A stretch of DNA of 47,347 bases from Chloroflexota bacterium (GTDB lineage Bacteria > Chloroflexota > Dehalococcoidia > JACPQK01): NCBI GenBank assembly GCA_016190505.1, contig JACPQM010000033.1, forward strand, positions 1 to 47,347, in the 5' to 3' direction. The first letter of the stretch is position 1. Each line of letters starts with the position of its first letter. Positions 34,597 through 41,254 of this stretch are shown piece by piece. The notes below the pieces were generated by a model. It was not told the DNA's origin and searched no databases. It saw only the letters and a list, made by a program, of their open reading frames with translations. Position numbers and translations under genes: made by a program.

Positions 34597-35583
34597 ATGG
34601 TAAGTGGGGCATCAAACAAGCCGCTGCTAGTCATGCAGGGCATCCGGGTGGTGTTCCAGGCGCGGAGCGGGCTGCTGCGCACCGTGCCCGTCACCGCCGT
34701 GGATGGCGTGTCCCTGGCCATCGCGCCAGGCGAGACCGTGGCCGTGCTAGGCGAGTCGGGCAGTGGCAAGACCACCCTGGGCCGTGTCTCCCTGCGCCTG
34801 CTCCGCCCCACTGGGGGCCGTGTGTTCTTCGAGGGGAAGGACATCACGGGCCTGAACGAAGCTCACCTCAAAGCCTTCCGGCGGCAGGCCCAGGGCATCT
34901 TCCAGGACCCTTTCTCCAGCCTGGACCCCCACATGAATATCCAGCAGATACTGGCGGAGCCTCTCATCGTCCATGGTGTAGACCGGGCGAAGCGCCCGGA
35001 GCTGCTCGAATGGGCGCTGGAGCAGGTGCGCCTGACGCCTGCTGGCGACTACCTGCCCAAATTCCCTCACACCCTGTCCGGGGGCCAGCGCCAGCGTGTG
35101 GGCATCGCCAGGGCACTGGTGCTGCGGCCGCGATACATCGTGGCCGATGAGCCCGTGTCCATGGTGGATGCCTCCAGCCGCGCCGAGATCCTCTACCTAC
35201 TGCGCGAACTACAGGATCGTCACCATATCGCCTTCCTCTACATCACCCACGACATCGCCACCGCCCGGCACTTCTCCCACCGTATCGCGGTGATGTATCT
35301 CGGCCGTGTCGTGGAGCTAGGCCCCAGCGCCGGGGTAATCAACGAGCCCCTGCATCCCTACACCCAGGCCCTGATCGGCGCCGTCCCTGAACCGGACCCG
35401 GCAAACCGCCTGCGGATGCGCCCTACCATAGCCGGCGAGCCGCCCGACCCCAGCCACATCCCGCCCGGTTGCCGCTTCCACCCACGCTGTCCGGTGGCGG
35501 TAGCCGGCAAGAGCGAAAGCATAGACCCCGAGCTGCGCGAAGTCCGCCCGGGCCACTTCGTGGCCTGCCACCGGTATGTATGA
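34597..35583 (+). CDS. ABC transporter ATPase (DppF/OppF-like)
   Basis: A 328-residue ATPase pairing with the product of the gene at 33467. It has Walker A 'GESGSGKTTLG', Q-loop 'GIFQDPFSSLDP', signature 'LSGGQRQRVGIARAL', Walker B 'YIVADEPVSMVD' and H-loop 'YITHD'. The C-terminal domain has 'PPGCRFHPRCPVAV' and a final 'VACH'. The ATG at 34597 is chosen because the family start ('LLVMQGIRVVFQ') follows; the sequence upstream is repeat. The 137-bp repeat-filled gap means it is less tightly coupled than the other operon genes. Confidence 0.93.
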   Translation: MVSGASNKPLLVMQGIRVVFQARSGLLRTVPVTAVDGVSLAIAPGETVAVLGESGSGKTTLGRVSLRLLRPTGGRVFFEGKDITGLNEAHLKAFRRQAQGIFQDPFSSLDPHMNIQQILAEPLIVHGVDRAKRPELLEWALEQVRLTPAGDYLPKFPHTLSGGQRQRVGIARALVLRPRYIVADEPVSMVDASSRAEILYLLRELQDRHHIAFLYITHDIATARHFSHRIAVMYLGRVVELGPSAGVINEPLHPYTQALIGAVPEPDPANRLRMRPTIAGEPPDPSHIPPGCRFHPRCPVAVAGKSESIDPELREVRPGHFVACHRYV

Positions 35584-35612
35584 GTAGGCGTGGGTGTTCG
35601 GGGAGCTAGACC

Positions 35613-35640
35613 GTAGGGGCATGGCGCGCCATGCCCCTAC
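35613..35640. repeat. 28-bp GTAGGGGC palindrome
   Basis: A perfect palindrome with half-site GTAGGGGCATGGCG. It lies 30 bp after the DppF-like gene and may mark the transport operon's 3' end. Confidence 0.9.
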
Positions 35641-35661
35641 CGGAGACTACACTGTAGAGCA

Positions 35662-35693
35662 GCGAAAGGCTATCGAAATTGATAACCTTTCGC
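35662..35693. promoter_or_regulatory. Operator-like or attenuator-like inverted repeat
   Basis: The sequence pairs GCGAAAGG with CCTTTCGC and, inside, TATC with GATA, around a GAAATT loop, with one mismatch. It is unlike the GTAGGGGC family. It lies about 20 bp upstream of the coiled-coil gene start and overlaps where its promoter should be, so a regulator site is plausible. Confidence 0.4.
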
Positions 35694-35714
35694 TAGAATG
35701 GATAGAGGTGAAGC

Positions 35715-36467
35715 ATGTTTACTGTGTGGCGCAGTTTCATAGCCCTGGCACTAGTTGTGATGCTGGTGTCAGCGGGCGGAATCCTGGGCTATGGGATGGG
35801 TTTCTCCCACTACCAGCCCAAGGTGTCCTCCCTGGAACAGCAGCTCAAGGCTAGCCAGACAGAGTTGGCGGATACGAAGACCGCATTGTCCCAGGCACAG
35901 TCCAAGCTCAGCGACGGGACGGCCCATCTCCGGCGGACCCAGGACGACGCCCACCGCGCGGTGCTGGAGTTGGACCAGGTGCGCGGTCAGCTTGGCAGTG
36001 CTCGTGTCCAGGCAGATAAGCTGGCAGGTGACCTGGGCGCGACCATTCTCCGGCTTGACATCCGCGAGCTTCAGTTGACCAGCCTCCTGGGGCGCGAGTT
36101 GCAATGGGAGCAGCTCCGCCAGGTGGTGGACCAGATGGGCAACGATCGCCAGTTGCTGGCCGAGCTCCGCCAGCAGACGCCCTCCACCAAGGAGGAAGCA
36201 ATACGCTACTGGGAGAATGTGAAACGGTTGGCCGCTCAGTCCGACACCCGCCTCAGCCCCAAGGTAGACCAGGTGATCGCAGCTACCCGGACGTTCTTCG
36301 ACTGGCAGGACTCCCTGTACACCAACCAGGACGAGCGCAACACCGGTTTTTTCCTAACTGGCGCCTACCTCTTGCCATCCGTGACCAGCGATCTCATGGA
36401 CTCGGTGTTCCTGGTGGTGGTGGCCCGGATTGACGCCGCACTCCAGCAGGCCCAGGCGCTGGGATGA
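35715..36467 (+). CDS. Single-pass membrane protein with long coiled coil
   Basis: A 250-residue protein with an N-terminal membrane helix ('SFIALALVVMLVSAGGILGYGM') and then a coiled coil of about 80 residues ('SSLEQQLKASQTELADTKTA', 'LSQAQSKLSDGTAHLRRTQD') predicted to be outside the membrane. The C-terminal half is helical ('VKRLAAQSDTRLSPKVDQVI'). No enzymatic motif is recognised. GAGGTG precedes the ATG. It lies downstream of the transport operon and 61 bp upstream of a lipoprotein protease gene with which it may be co-transcribed. The function is unknown. Confidence 0.8.
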   Translation: MFTVWRSFIALALVVMLVSAGGILGYGMGFSHYQPKVSSLEQQLKASQTELADTKTALSQAQSKLSDGTAHLRRTQDDAHRAVLELDQVRGQLGSARVQADKLAGDLGATILRLDIRELQLTSLLGRELQWEQLRQVVDQMGNDRQLLAELRQQTPSTKEEAIRYWENVKRLAAQSDTRLSPKVDQVIAATRTFFDWQDSLYTNQDERNTGFFLTGAYLLPSVTSDLMDSVFLVVVARIDAALQQAQALG

Positions 36468-36528
36468 GCATAGCGGCCGGCCCGGTGTCGGGCAACCCTG
36501 TGCGGTATTTGGGGAGGGTGGTGTAGTC

Positions 36529-37935
36529 GTGGCCCGTAGGACGTTTCTGGCAGCGGTGGCTTTATTGCTGGCAGTAGCGGCTTGCCGGACGCCGGCGGCG
36601 GCGCCTGAGCCCACCCCCACCGCGGTACCGACGCCCTCTCCAGCACCGGCCATTGACGCCCCGGCTGCGACGGCGACCCCTTCTCCGCTGGCGGCGGAGG
36701 AGGCCACCCCCACACCGGTCCCCCCAACGCCGCAGCCAACCAGCCCAACCACCCCATCCCCTGTAGCGCCTACACCGACGCCTGTCCAGGTGCTCACACC
36801 CACGCCCTTGCCCAAACCTACGCCACCTCCGAAACCCACACCCAGCGAGTCCGAGATCGTGGCCCGGCTCAAGGAGTCGGTGGTGCGCCTGGTCACGCCC
36901 GTAGGGCAGGGCTCGGGAGTCATCTTCGACCAGCGCGGCTTTGTGCTCACCGCCAATCACGTGGTCGCCGGTTCGCCCCAGGTGACGGCAGTGTTTGCCG
37001 ACGGGAAACGGGAGCGCGCGCTCATCCTGGGCCGGGACGAGTTCCGAGACCTGGCGGTGGTCAAGATCAGTGGCCGGGACGACCTGGTCGCCACGCCCAT
37101 CGGGGACTCGGCGGCGCTGTTCGCGGGAGATAGCGTGCTGGTCATGGGCTACACCGGCGAGAACCTGGTAACCACCCAGGGCATACTCTCGGATAGGGTG
37201 ATTCTGGGTGCCCTTACCTTCCTTCAGACCGACGCCCTGCTCATTCCGGGATTCAGCGGCGGCCCGCTGTTTACGCCCCAAGGGGAGGTCATTGGAATAT
37301 CGGTGCAGAGCATTCGAGGCGCTGGCACCGGCGGCCTGGCCATTGCGTTGGACTCGGTGCAGTCCTTCATACCACGGCTGATGGCTGGTGAGCTGTTCCT
37401 GGCCACGCCGTCGCCCGAGCCCGGCGGCTCACGGCGGAACCCCGCACCCGTAGGTACCAGGGTAAGTGTCACCGGCTTCTCCATAAGCGGGGCCCTCACT
37501 CTGCACGAGATGACGGTGCTCGAATCGCTGCGGGGGGATGCGGCCATGGCCAAGCTGGGCGAGGTCAGCTCATTTGTGTTCCCACCCGCCCCGGGCGAGG
37601 AATACCTGGTGTTGAAGCTTCGGGTGAAGTACGTTCGGGGCCCCGAGGACGAGACCGTGCGCGTCTCCTGGGTCTACTTCGACCTGTTCTCCAGTCAGGG
37701 CTTCACCTACACACCGGCCTTTTCAGTAAGACCGCCCGATCCCCTGCTCGCCTTCGACCTGCTGCCCGACAGCCAGGTGGACGCCTACCTGGTCTACGTG
37801 CTCGAGGAGGACGATGCGAAGCCTGTATTGGCCTACGGGGTCAACTGGTCCAGCCGGGGCACCAGTTGGTTCCAGGTGATGCCGGCCAAGACTGAGGCGC
37901 CACCGCCGTCACCCACACCACAACAGGGTCAATAG
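36529..37935 (+). CDS. Trypsin-like serine protease lipoprotein
   Basis: A 468-residue exported protein. The N-terminal signal ends in a lipobox-like 'LLAVAACRT', giving a lipid-anchored Cys, then about 80 residues of Pro/Thr-rich linker. The protease domain has the catalytic triad of DegP-like trypsin folds: His in 'GFVLTANHVVAG', Asp in 'EFRDLAVVKI' and Ser in 'GFSGGPLFTPQG' (Phe replaces the usual Asn of GNSGGP). There is no PDZ domain; instead a C-terminal beta domain of about 150 residues resembling extracytoplasmic Ig-like/DUF4352 modules ('GEEYLVLKLRVKYVRG'). The start is GTG at 36529, with GGAGGG upstream. It probably acts in quality control or processing outside the membrane. Confidence 0.85.
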   Translation: MARRTFLAAVALLLAVAACRTPAAAPEPTPTAVPTPSPAPAIDAPAATATPSPLAAEEATPTPVPPTPQPTSPTTPSPVAPTPTPVQVLTPTPLPKPTPPPKPTPSESEIVARLKESVVRLVTPVGQGSGVIFDQRGFVLTANHVVAGSPQVTAVFADGKRERALILGRDEFRDLAVVKISGRDDLVATPIGDSAALFAGDSVLVMGYTGENLVTTQGILSDRVILGALTFLQTDALLIPGFSGGPLFTPQGEVIGISVQSIRGAGTGGLAIALDSVQSFIPRLMAGELFLATPSPEPGGSRRNPAPVGTRVSVTGFSISGALTLHEMTVLESLRGDAAMAKLGEVSSFVFPPAPGEEYLVLKLRVKYVRGPEDETVRVSWVYFDLFSSQGFTYTPAFSVRPPDPLLAFDLLPDSQVDAYLVYVLEEDDAKPVLAYGVNWSSRGTSWFQVMPAKTEAPPPSPTPQQGQ

Positions 37936-37997
37936 CCTACTCCTTCGCCCTAACCCAAACCCGTCGCTAGGAAAATGAGAGGGGCGCTCAATGCCTC

Positions 37998-38026
37998 TTG
38001 ACTGGCTTGCCCCAGGGCGATAATAT
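37998..38026 (+). promoter_or_regulatory. Strong promoter for the molybdenum hydroxylase gene
   Basis: -35 TTGACT (37998-38003) and -10 TAATAT (38021-38026) are 17 bp apart. The ATG lies at 38102, leaving a leader of about 70 bases with a strong hairpin. Confidence 0.75.
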
Positions 38027-38059
38027 GGCGGCGTTTCCCAACGTTCGGGCCGCAATGTA

Positions 38060-38084
38060 GAGGGCGACCCGGTGGGTCGCCCTC
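38060..38084. repeat. Leader hairpin related to the GTAGGGGC palindromes
   Basis: The 11-base arms GAGGGCGACCC and GGGTCGCCCTC flank a GGT loop, preceded by GTA. It lies 17 bp before the ATG at 38102 and within the predicted leader, so it could affect translation. Confidence 0.65.
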
Positions 38085-38101
38085 CTTGCAAGGGGTGCGC
38101 C

Positions 38102-40405
38102 ATGACAACGCTCAACTGGGTGGGCCAGCGGGTAGTCCGGGTGGACGGGGTGGAAAAGGCCACCGGCCACGTGACCTACGCCACTGAGGTCGTGCTCCCG
38201 GGTATGCTCCACGGCAAGGTGCTGCGCAGCCCCTACCCCCACGCCCGCATCCGCCGCATTGATACCAGCCAGGCTGAGACCATGCCCGGGGTAGTGGCGG
38301 TGGTGACCATCGCTGATGTGCCTCAGCACTCCTCCGGCTATTTCCTCCAGGACCACCACATCCTGGCCAGGGACAAGGTACGCTACGTGGGCGACGAGGT
38401 CGCCGCAGTGGCCGCCGCAGACGAGGATACCGCCGAGCGCGCGGTGGAGGCCATCGAGGTCGAGTACGAAGAGCTGCCCGCCGTTTTCGAGGTCGAGGAG
38501 GCCATGCGTCCCGGTGCTCCGCTCATCCACGAGGACATGGCTAAGTACCAGCTCGGCGGGCCCCTCCGGGCGCATCCTACCATGCGCACTATGCGCCCGG
38601 GCACCAATATCGCCGCTGTCTACAAGCTGCGCCAGGGGGATGTGGAAGCGGGCTTCGCCCAGGCCGACTTGATCGTCGAGAACACGTTCCGGAGCCACAG
38701 CGCCCACGCCGGCCACCTGGAGCCGCACGCCTGTGTGGCGGACTACTCTCCCGGCGGCAGGCTCACTGTGTGGACCAACAACCAGCGACCCCACCCCACA
38801 CGCGTATACCTGAGCCATGCCTTCAGCCTGCCCCCCAGCCGGGTGCGGGTCATCGGCACCAAGGTAGGTGGTGGCTTCGGTGGCAAGAGCCGCCCCCGCT
38901 ACGAGAGGCTGGCCGCCGCCCTGAGCATAAGGGCGGGAAGACCGGTACGTACGGTGATGACCCGCGCCGAGGAGTTCATCTGCTTCCGCAGCCCGGTCAA
39001 CATCGCCCGGGTCAAGACGGGGGTCAAACGGGACGGCACCATTGTGGCCCAGTCCATCGAGCTCATCTGGGATACCGGCGCCTACGCCGAGGCCTACCCC
39101 TACAGTTTCAATGCCCCCAAGCACGCCGCCGGGCCGTACCGGGTGCCCAATGTGTCCGTGGCGTCTTACCTGGTCTACACCAACCGGGTGCCGGCCTACT
39201 CCTGGCGCGGCCTGGGTGTGCCCAACACCATGTGGGCCATGGAGTCCCAAATGGACATCGTCGCCCGCAAGCTGGGCATAGACCCCCTCGAGCTGCGGCT
39301 GAAGAACCTCGTCCGAGAGGGCGATACCGCCCACACCGGCGAGAGATTGCAGGCAGTGGGCGCCCGAGAGTGCCTGGAACGCGTGGCCGAGGCCATCGGC
39401 TGGGGCAAGGAGCTGCCGCCCCGCCGGGGAATCGGGCTGGCGTCATTCCACCTCCGCCCTCACGTGCAGTTCCCCTCGGGGGCCATGGTCCGGCTCAATG
39501 ACGATGGGACCATCCTGCTCCTGGCCGAGGTTACCGAGATTGGGCAGGGCGGGCAGACGCTGCTTGCCCAAATAGTGGCCGAGGAGATGGGCGTGCGCGT
39601 CCAGGACGTAATCACGCCTGCCGTGGACACCGACATCAACCCGGCCGATTCAGGCGCGTTCGACAGCCGGGTCACCGTGAGCACCGGCAACGCCCTACAG
39701 ATGGCCCTGGCCGAGTTGCGGGAGCAGGTGGCGGGCCTGGCCTCGGAGATACTGAAGGTGGCCAAGGCCGACCTGGTGCTGGAGAAAGGGCGGGTGCAAT
39801 CCCGATTCTATCGGGACTCCGAGGTCGGCCTGACCCTGGCCGAGGTAGCCAGCGCCGCCCTGTCGCGCCGGGGAGGCCCGCTGGTGGGGCGCGGCTTCTA
39901 CGCCGGCGGCCACCCCCTCTACTTCGATCCGCAGACCTGCCAGCTCGAGCCGGGCCAGTCCCATTCCTGGAAGTACGGGGCCATGGCCGCCGAGGTGGAG
40001 GTGGACCCGGAGACCGGCGTGGTCACCCCCATCAGGGTCGTGTGCGCCCACGACGTGGGCAAGGCAATTAACCCCCTGAGCGTGGAGGGGCAGACCGAGG
40101 GCGGCGCCCTCATGGGCCTGGGCTTCGGCCTTATCGAGGAAACGGCCTTTGACGGGGGCCAGGTGTCCAACCCCAGCTTTGGCGACTACCGCATGCTCAC
40201 TGCCTACGACACGCCGGAGATCCAGGCCATCACCGTCGAGTCGCACGCCAAGGACGGCCCCTACGGGGCCAAGGGCGTAGGCGAGAATGGCCCGGTAGCC
40301 ATGGCCCCGGCCCTGGCCAACGCCATCGAGGATGCCATTGGTGTGCGCCTCAAGGAGCTGCCGCTGACGCCGGAGAAGGTGCTGGCAGCGTTACGCAAAC
40401 CGTAG
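38102..40405 (+). CDS. Molybdenum hydroxylase large subunit (xanthine dehydrogenase/aldehyde oxidase family)
   Basis: A 767-residue Mo-binding large subunit of the XdhB/CoxL family. Visible landmarks are the N-terminal domain 'VVRVDGVEKATGHVTYATEV', 'RYVGDEVAAVAAADEDTAER', the cofactor motif 'GGGFGGKSRPRYERLAAAL', the active-site loop 'PAYSWRGLGVPNTMWAMES' and the C-terminal 'KGVGENGPVAMAPALANAI', whose Glu matches the catalytic general base. The loop is neither the CoxL AYRCSFR nor the xanthine-dehydrogenase FRGFG type, so the substrate is open. No FAD (medium) or [2Fe-2S] (small) subunit gene is adjacent, which is unusual. A remnant of a second such gene lies at 41043. The TAG stop lies in a diverged GTAGGGG repeat. 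Confidence 0.9.
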   Translation: MTTLNWVGQRVVRVDGVEKATGHVTYATEVVLPGMLHGKVLRSPYPHARIRRIDTSQAETMPGVVAVVTIADVPQHSSGYFLQDHHILARDKVRYVGDEVAAVAAADEDTAERAVEAIEVEYEELPAVFEVEEAMRPGAPLIHEDMAKYQLGGPLRAHPTMRTMRPGTNIAAVYKLRQGDVEAGFAQADLIVENTFRSHSAHAGHLEPHACVADYSPGGRLTVWTNNQRPHPTRVYLSHAFSLPPSRVRVIGTKVGGGFGGKSRPRYERLAAALSIRAGRPVRTVMTRAEEFICFRSPVNIARVKTGVKRDGTIVAQSIELIWDTGAYAEAYPYSFNAPKHAAGPYRVPNVSVASYLVYTNRVPAYSWRGLGVPNTMWAMESQMDIVARKLGIDPLELRLKNLVREGDTAHTGERLQAVGARECLERVAEAIGWGKELPPRRGIGLASFHLRPHVQFPSGAMVRLNDDGTILLLAEVTEIGQGGQTLLAQIVAEEMGVRVQDVITPAVDTDINPADSGAFDSRVTVSTGNALQMALAELREQVAGLASEILKVAKADLVLEKGRVQSRFYRDSEVGLTLAEVASAALSRRGGPLVGRGFYAGGHPLYFDPQTCQLEPGQSHSWKYGAMAAEVEVDPETGVVTPIRVVCAHDVGKAINPLSVEGQTEGGALMGLGFGLIEETAFDGGQVSNPSFGDYRMLTAYDTPEIQAITVESHAKDGPYGAKGVGENGPVAMAPALANAIEDAIGVRLKELPLTPEKVLAALRKP

Positions 40406-40523
40406 GGGGCCCGACAGGTCGGGATGCCCGCCTTTCCCCGCTATGCCAAGCCCCGTAATGCGTGCATTAGGCTTGAAGAAGACCATCTGGCGGGTGCTTC
40501 TTGGGAGCGAGGCGCAAACGTCA

Positions 40524-40620
40524 TTGCGAGGAGCGCAGCGACGAAGCAACCTACAGACCATGCCATAGGCAGAAGGTTGCTTCGTCCTTCTGCGGAAGGA
40601 CTCGCAAAGACGGAAGGGAA
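40524..40620. repeat. Dispersed 'GACGAAGCAACC' inverted-repeat element
   Basis: 13-base arms GACGAAGCAACCT (40540-40552) and AGGTTGCTTCGTC (40574-40586) are separated by 21 bp. The flanks read 'attgcgaggagcgcagc' and 'ctcgcaaagacggaaggg'. It ends a few bases before the truncated hicA-like frame and probably replaced that gene's 5' end. A related copy lies at 21088-21165. Confidence 0.75.
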
Positions 40621-40627
40621 TTCTTGA

Positions 40628-40759
40628 TCCGCAGCTTACGATGCCAAGACCGTGGTAGATAGACTGATAAGGATTGACTATCATGGTGCTAGAGAAGTCC
40701 CAACCGGCACCTGCGAAGCTATTCTGAAAGCGGCTGGACTCAAGGATAGGGGCAAGTAG
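40628..40759 (+). pseudogene. 5'-truncated HicA-like toxin remnant
   Basis: The frame has no start codon and opens after a TGA (40625-40627) at the edge of a dispersed repeat. It reads 43 residues ending in 'IDYHGAREVPTGTCEAILKA' then Ala-Gly-Leu-Lys-Asp-Arg-Gly-Lys and a TAG directly before the hicB ATG. The x-VP-x-GT-x-x-(A/S)IL-x-x-AGL pattern is the C-terminal half of HicA mRNase toxins; the N-terminal half with the catalytic GSHH region is missing. Loss of the toxin leaves the downstream hicB as an orphan. Confidence 0.55.
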
Positions 40760-41011
40760 ATGATAGACCTAAAGTACTCTCTGGTGATCGAAGCCACGGA
40801 AGACCCCACCTTTTTCGGCTTCTATTCCCCGGACCTGGAAGGCTTTACAGGGGTTGGACACTCTATCGAGGACTGCGTCTACAAAGCGAAGTGGGGCATG
40901 GAGGAGCATGTTTCTCTACTGAAGGAGAGAGGACTGCCAGTCCCCGAAGCCAACCCAGGTCCAACTATCACCATACGAAACGAAAGCCAACTGGAGGCGG
41001 CAACCCCGTAG
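40760..41011 (+). CDS. HicB-like antitoxin (orphan)
   Basis: An 83-residue protein of the HicB fold: 'LKYSLVIEATEDPTFFGFYS' followed by 'PDLEGFTGVGHSIEDCVYKA' and 'HVSLLKERGLPVPEA'. The pattern (partially degraded RNase-H fold, 'PDLxGFxxxG', then 'ERGLPVPE') is typical. No C-terminal DNA-binding domain is present. It starts directly after the hicA remnant stop, as a normal hicA-hicB pair would, but the toxin is truncated. Its TAG stop is inside a GTAGAGGC palindrome. Confidence 0.8.
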   Translation: MIDLKYSLVIEATEDPTFFGFYSPDLEGFTGVGHSIEDCVYKAKWGMEEHVSLLKERGLPVPEANPGPTITIRNESQLEAATP

Positions 41012-41035
41012 AGGCGACCGGCCGGTCGCCCCTAC
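41008..41035. repeat. 28-bp palindrome (one mismatch) supplying the hicB stop
   Basis: Half-site GTAGAGGCGACCGG; the opposite arm is CCGGTCGCCCCTAC, so one pair is mismatched. The TAG at 41009-41011 ends hicB. The same core occurs at 47227. Confidence 0.85.
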
Positions 41036-41042
41036 TGCTTCG

Positions 41043-41123
41043 GCCATCACCATTTGCGCCGTCATTGGCGTGCGCCTCAGGGAGCTGCCCCTGAGGCCGG
41101 AAAAGGCGCTGGGCAATCCGTAG
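41043..41123 (+). pseudogene. Fossil 3' end of a second molybdenum hydroxylase gene
   Basis: The frame reads 'AVIGVRLRELPLRPEKALGN' then Pro and TAG, closely matching the C-terminus of the intact hydroxylase ('AIGVRLKELPLTPEKVLAAL' then Arg-Lys-Pro-TAG). No upstream part is present. It appears to be the end of a paralogue lost by deletion, or a duplicated tail, now separated from the intact gene by the repeat/hicAB scar. Its stop also lies in a GTAGGGGCGGG repeat. Confidence 0.7.
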
Positions 41124-41254
41124 GGGCGGGTCCCTGTGCCCGCCCTCGTCGAGATGACAGGCTCAGCGCCACCCCATCCCCCAAAGGGCAGCTACGGGGG
41201 GCTGCCCCTACGCGAACCGGGGCCGTTGGGGTGCCCCGATGGATCGGGCCGCCC
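41120..41254. repeat. Cluster of diverged GTAGGGGC-type repeats
   Basis: Partial copies include GTAGGGGCGGG facing CCCGCCC (41120-41147), TACGGGGGGCTGCCCCTACG near 41195, and GTGCCCC...GCCCCTAC ending near 41260. The last overlaps the 3' end of the molybdopterin oxidoreductase gene. No coding potential is seen. Confidence 0.6.
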
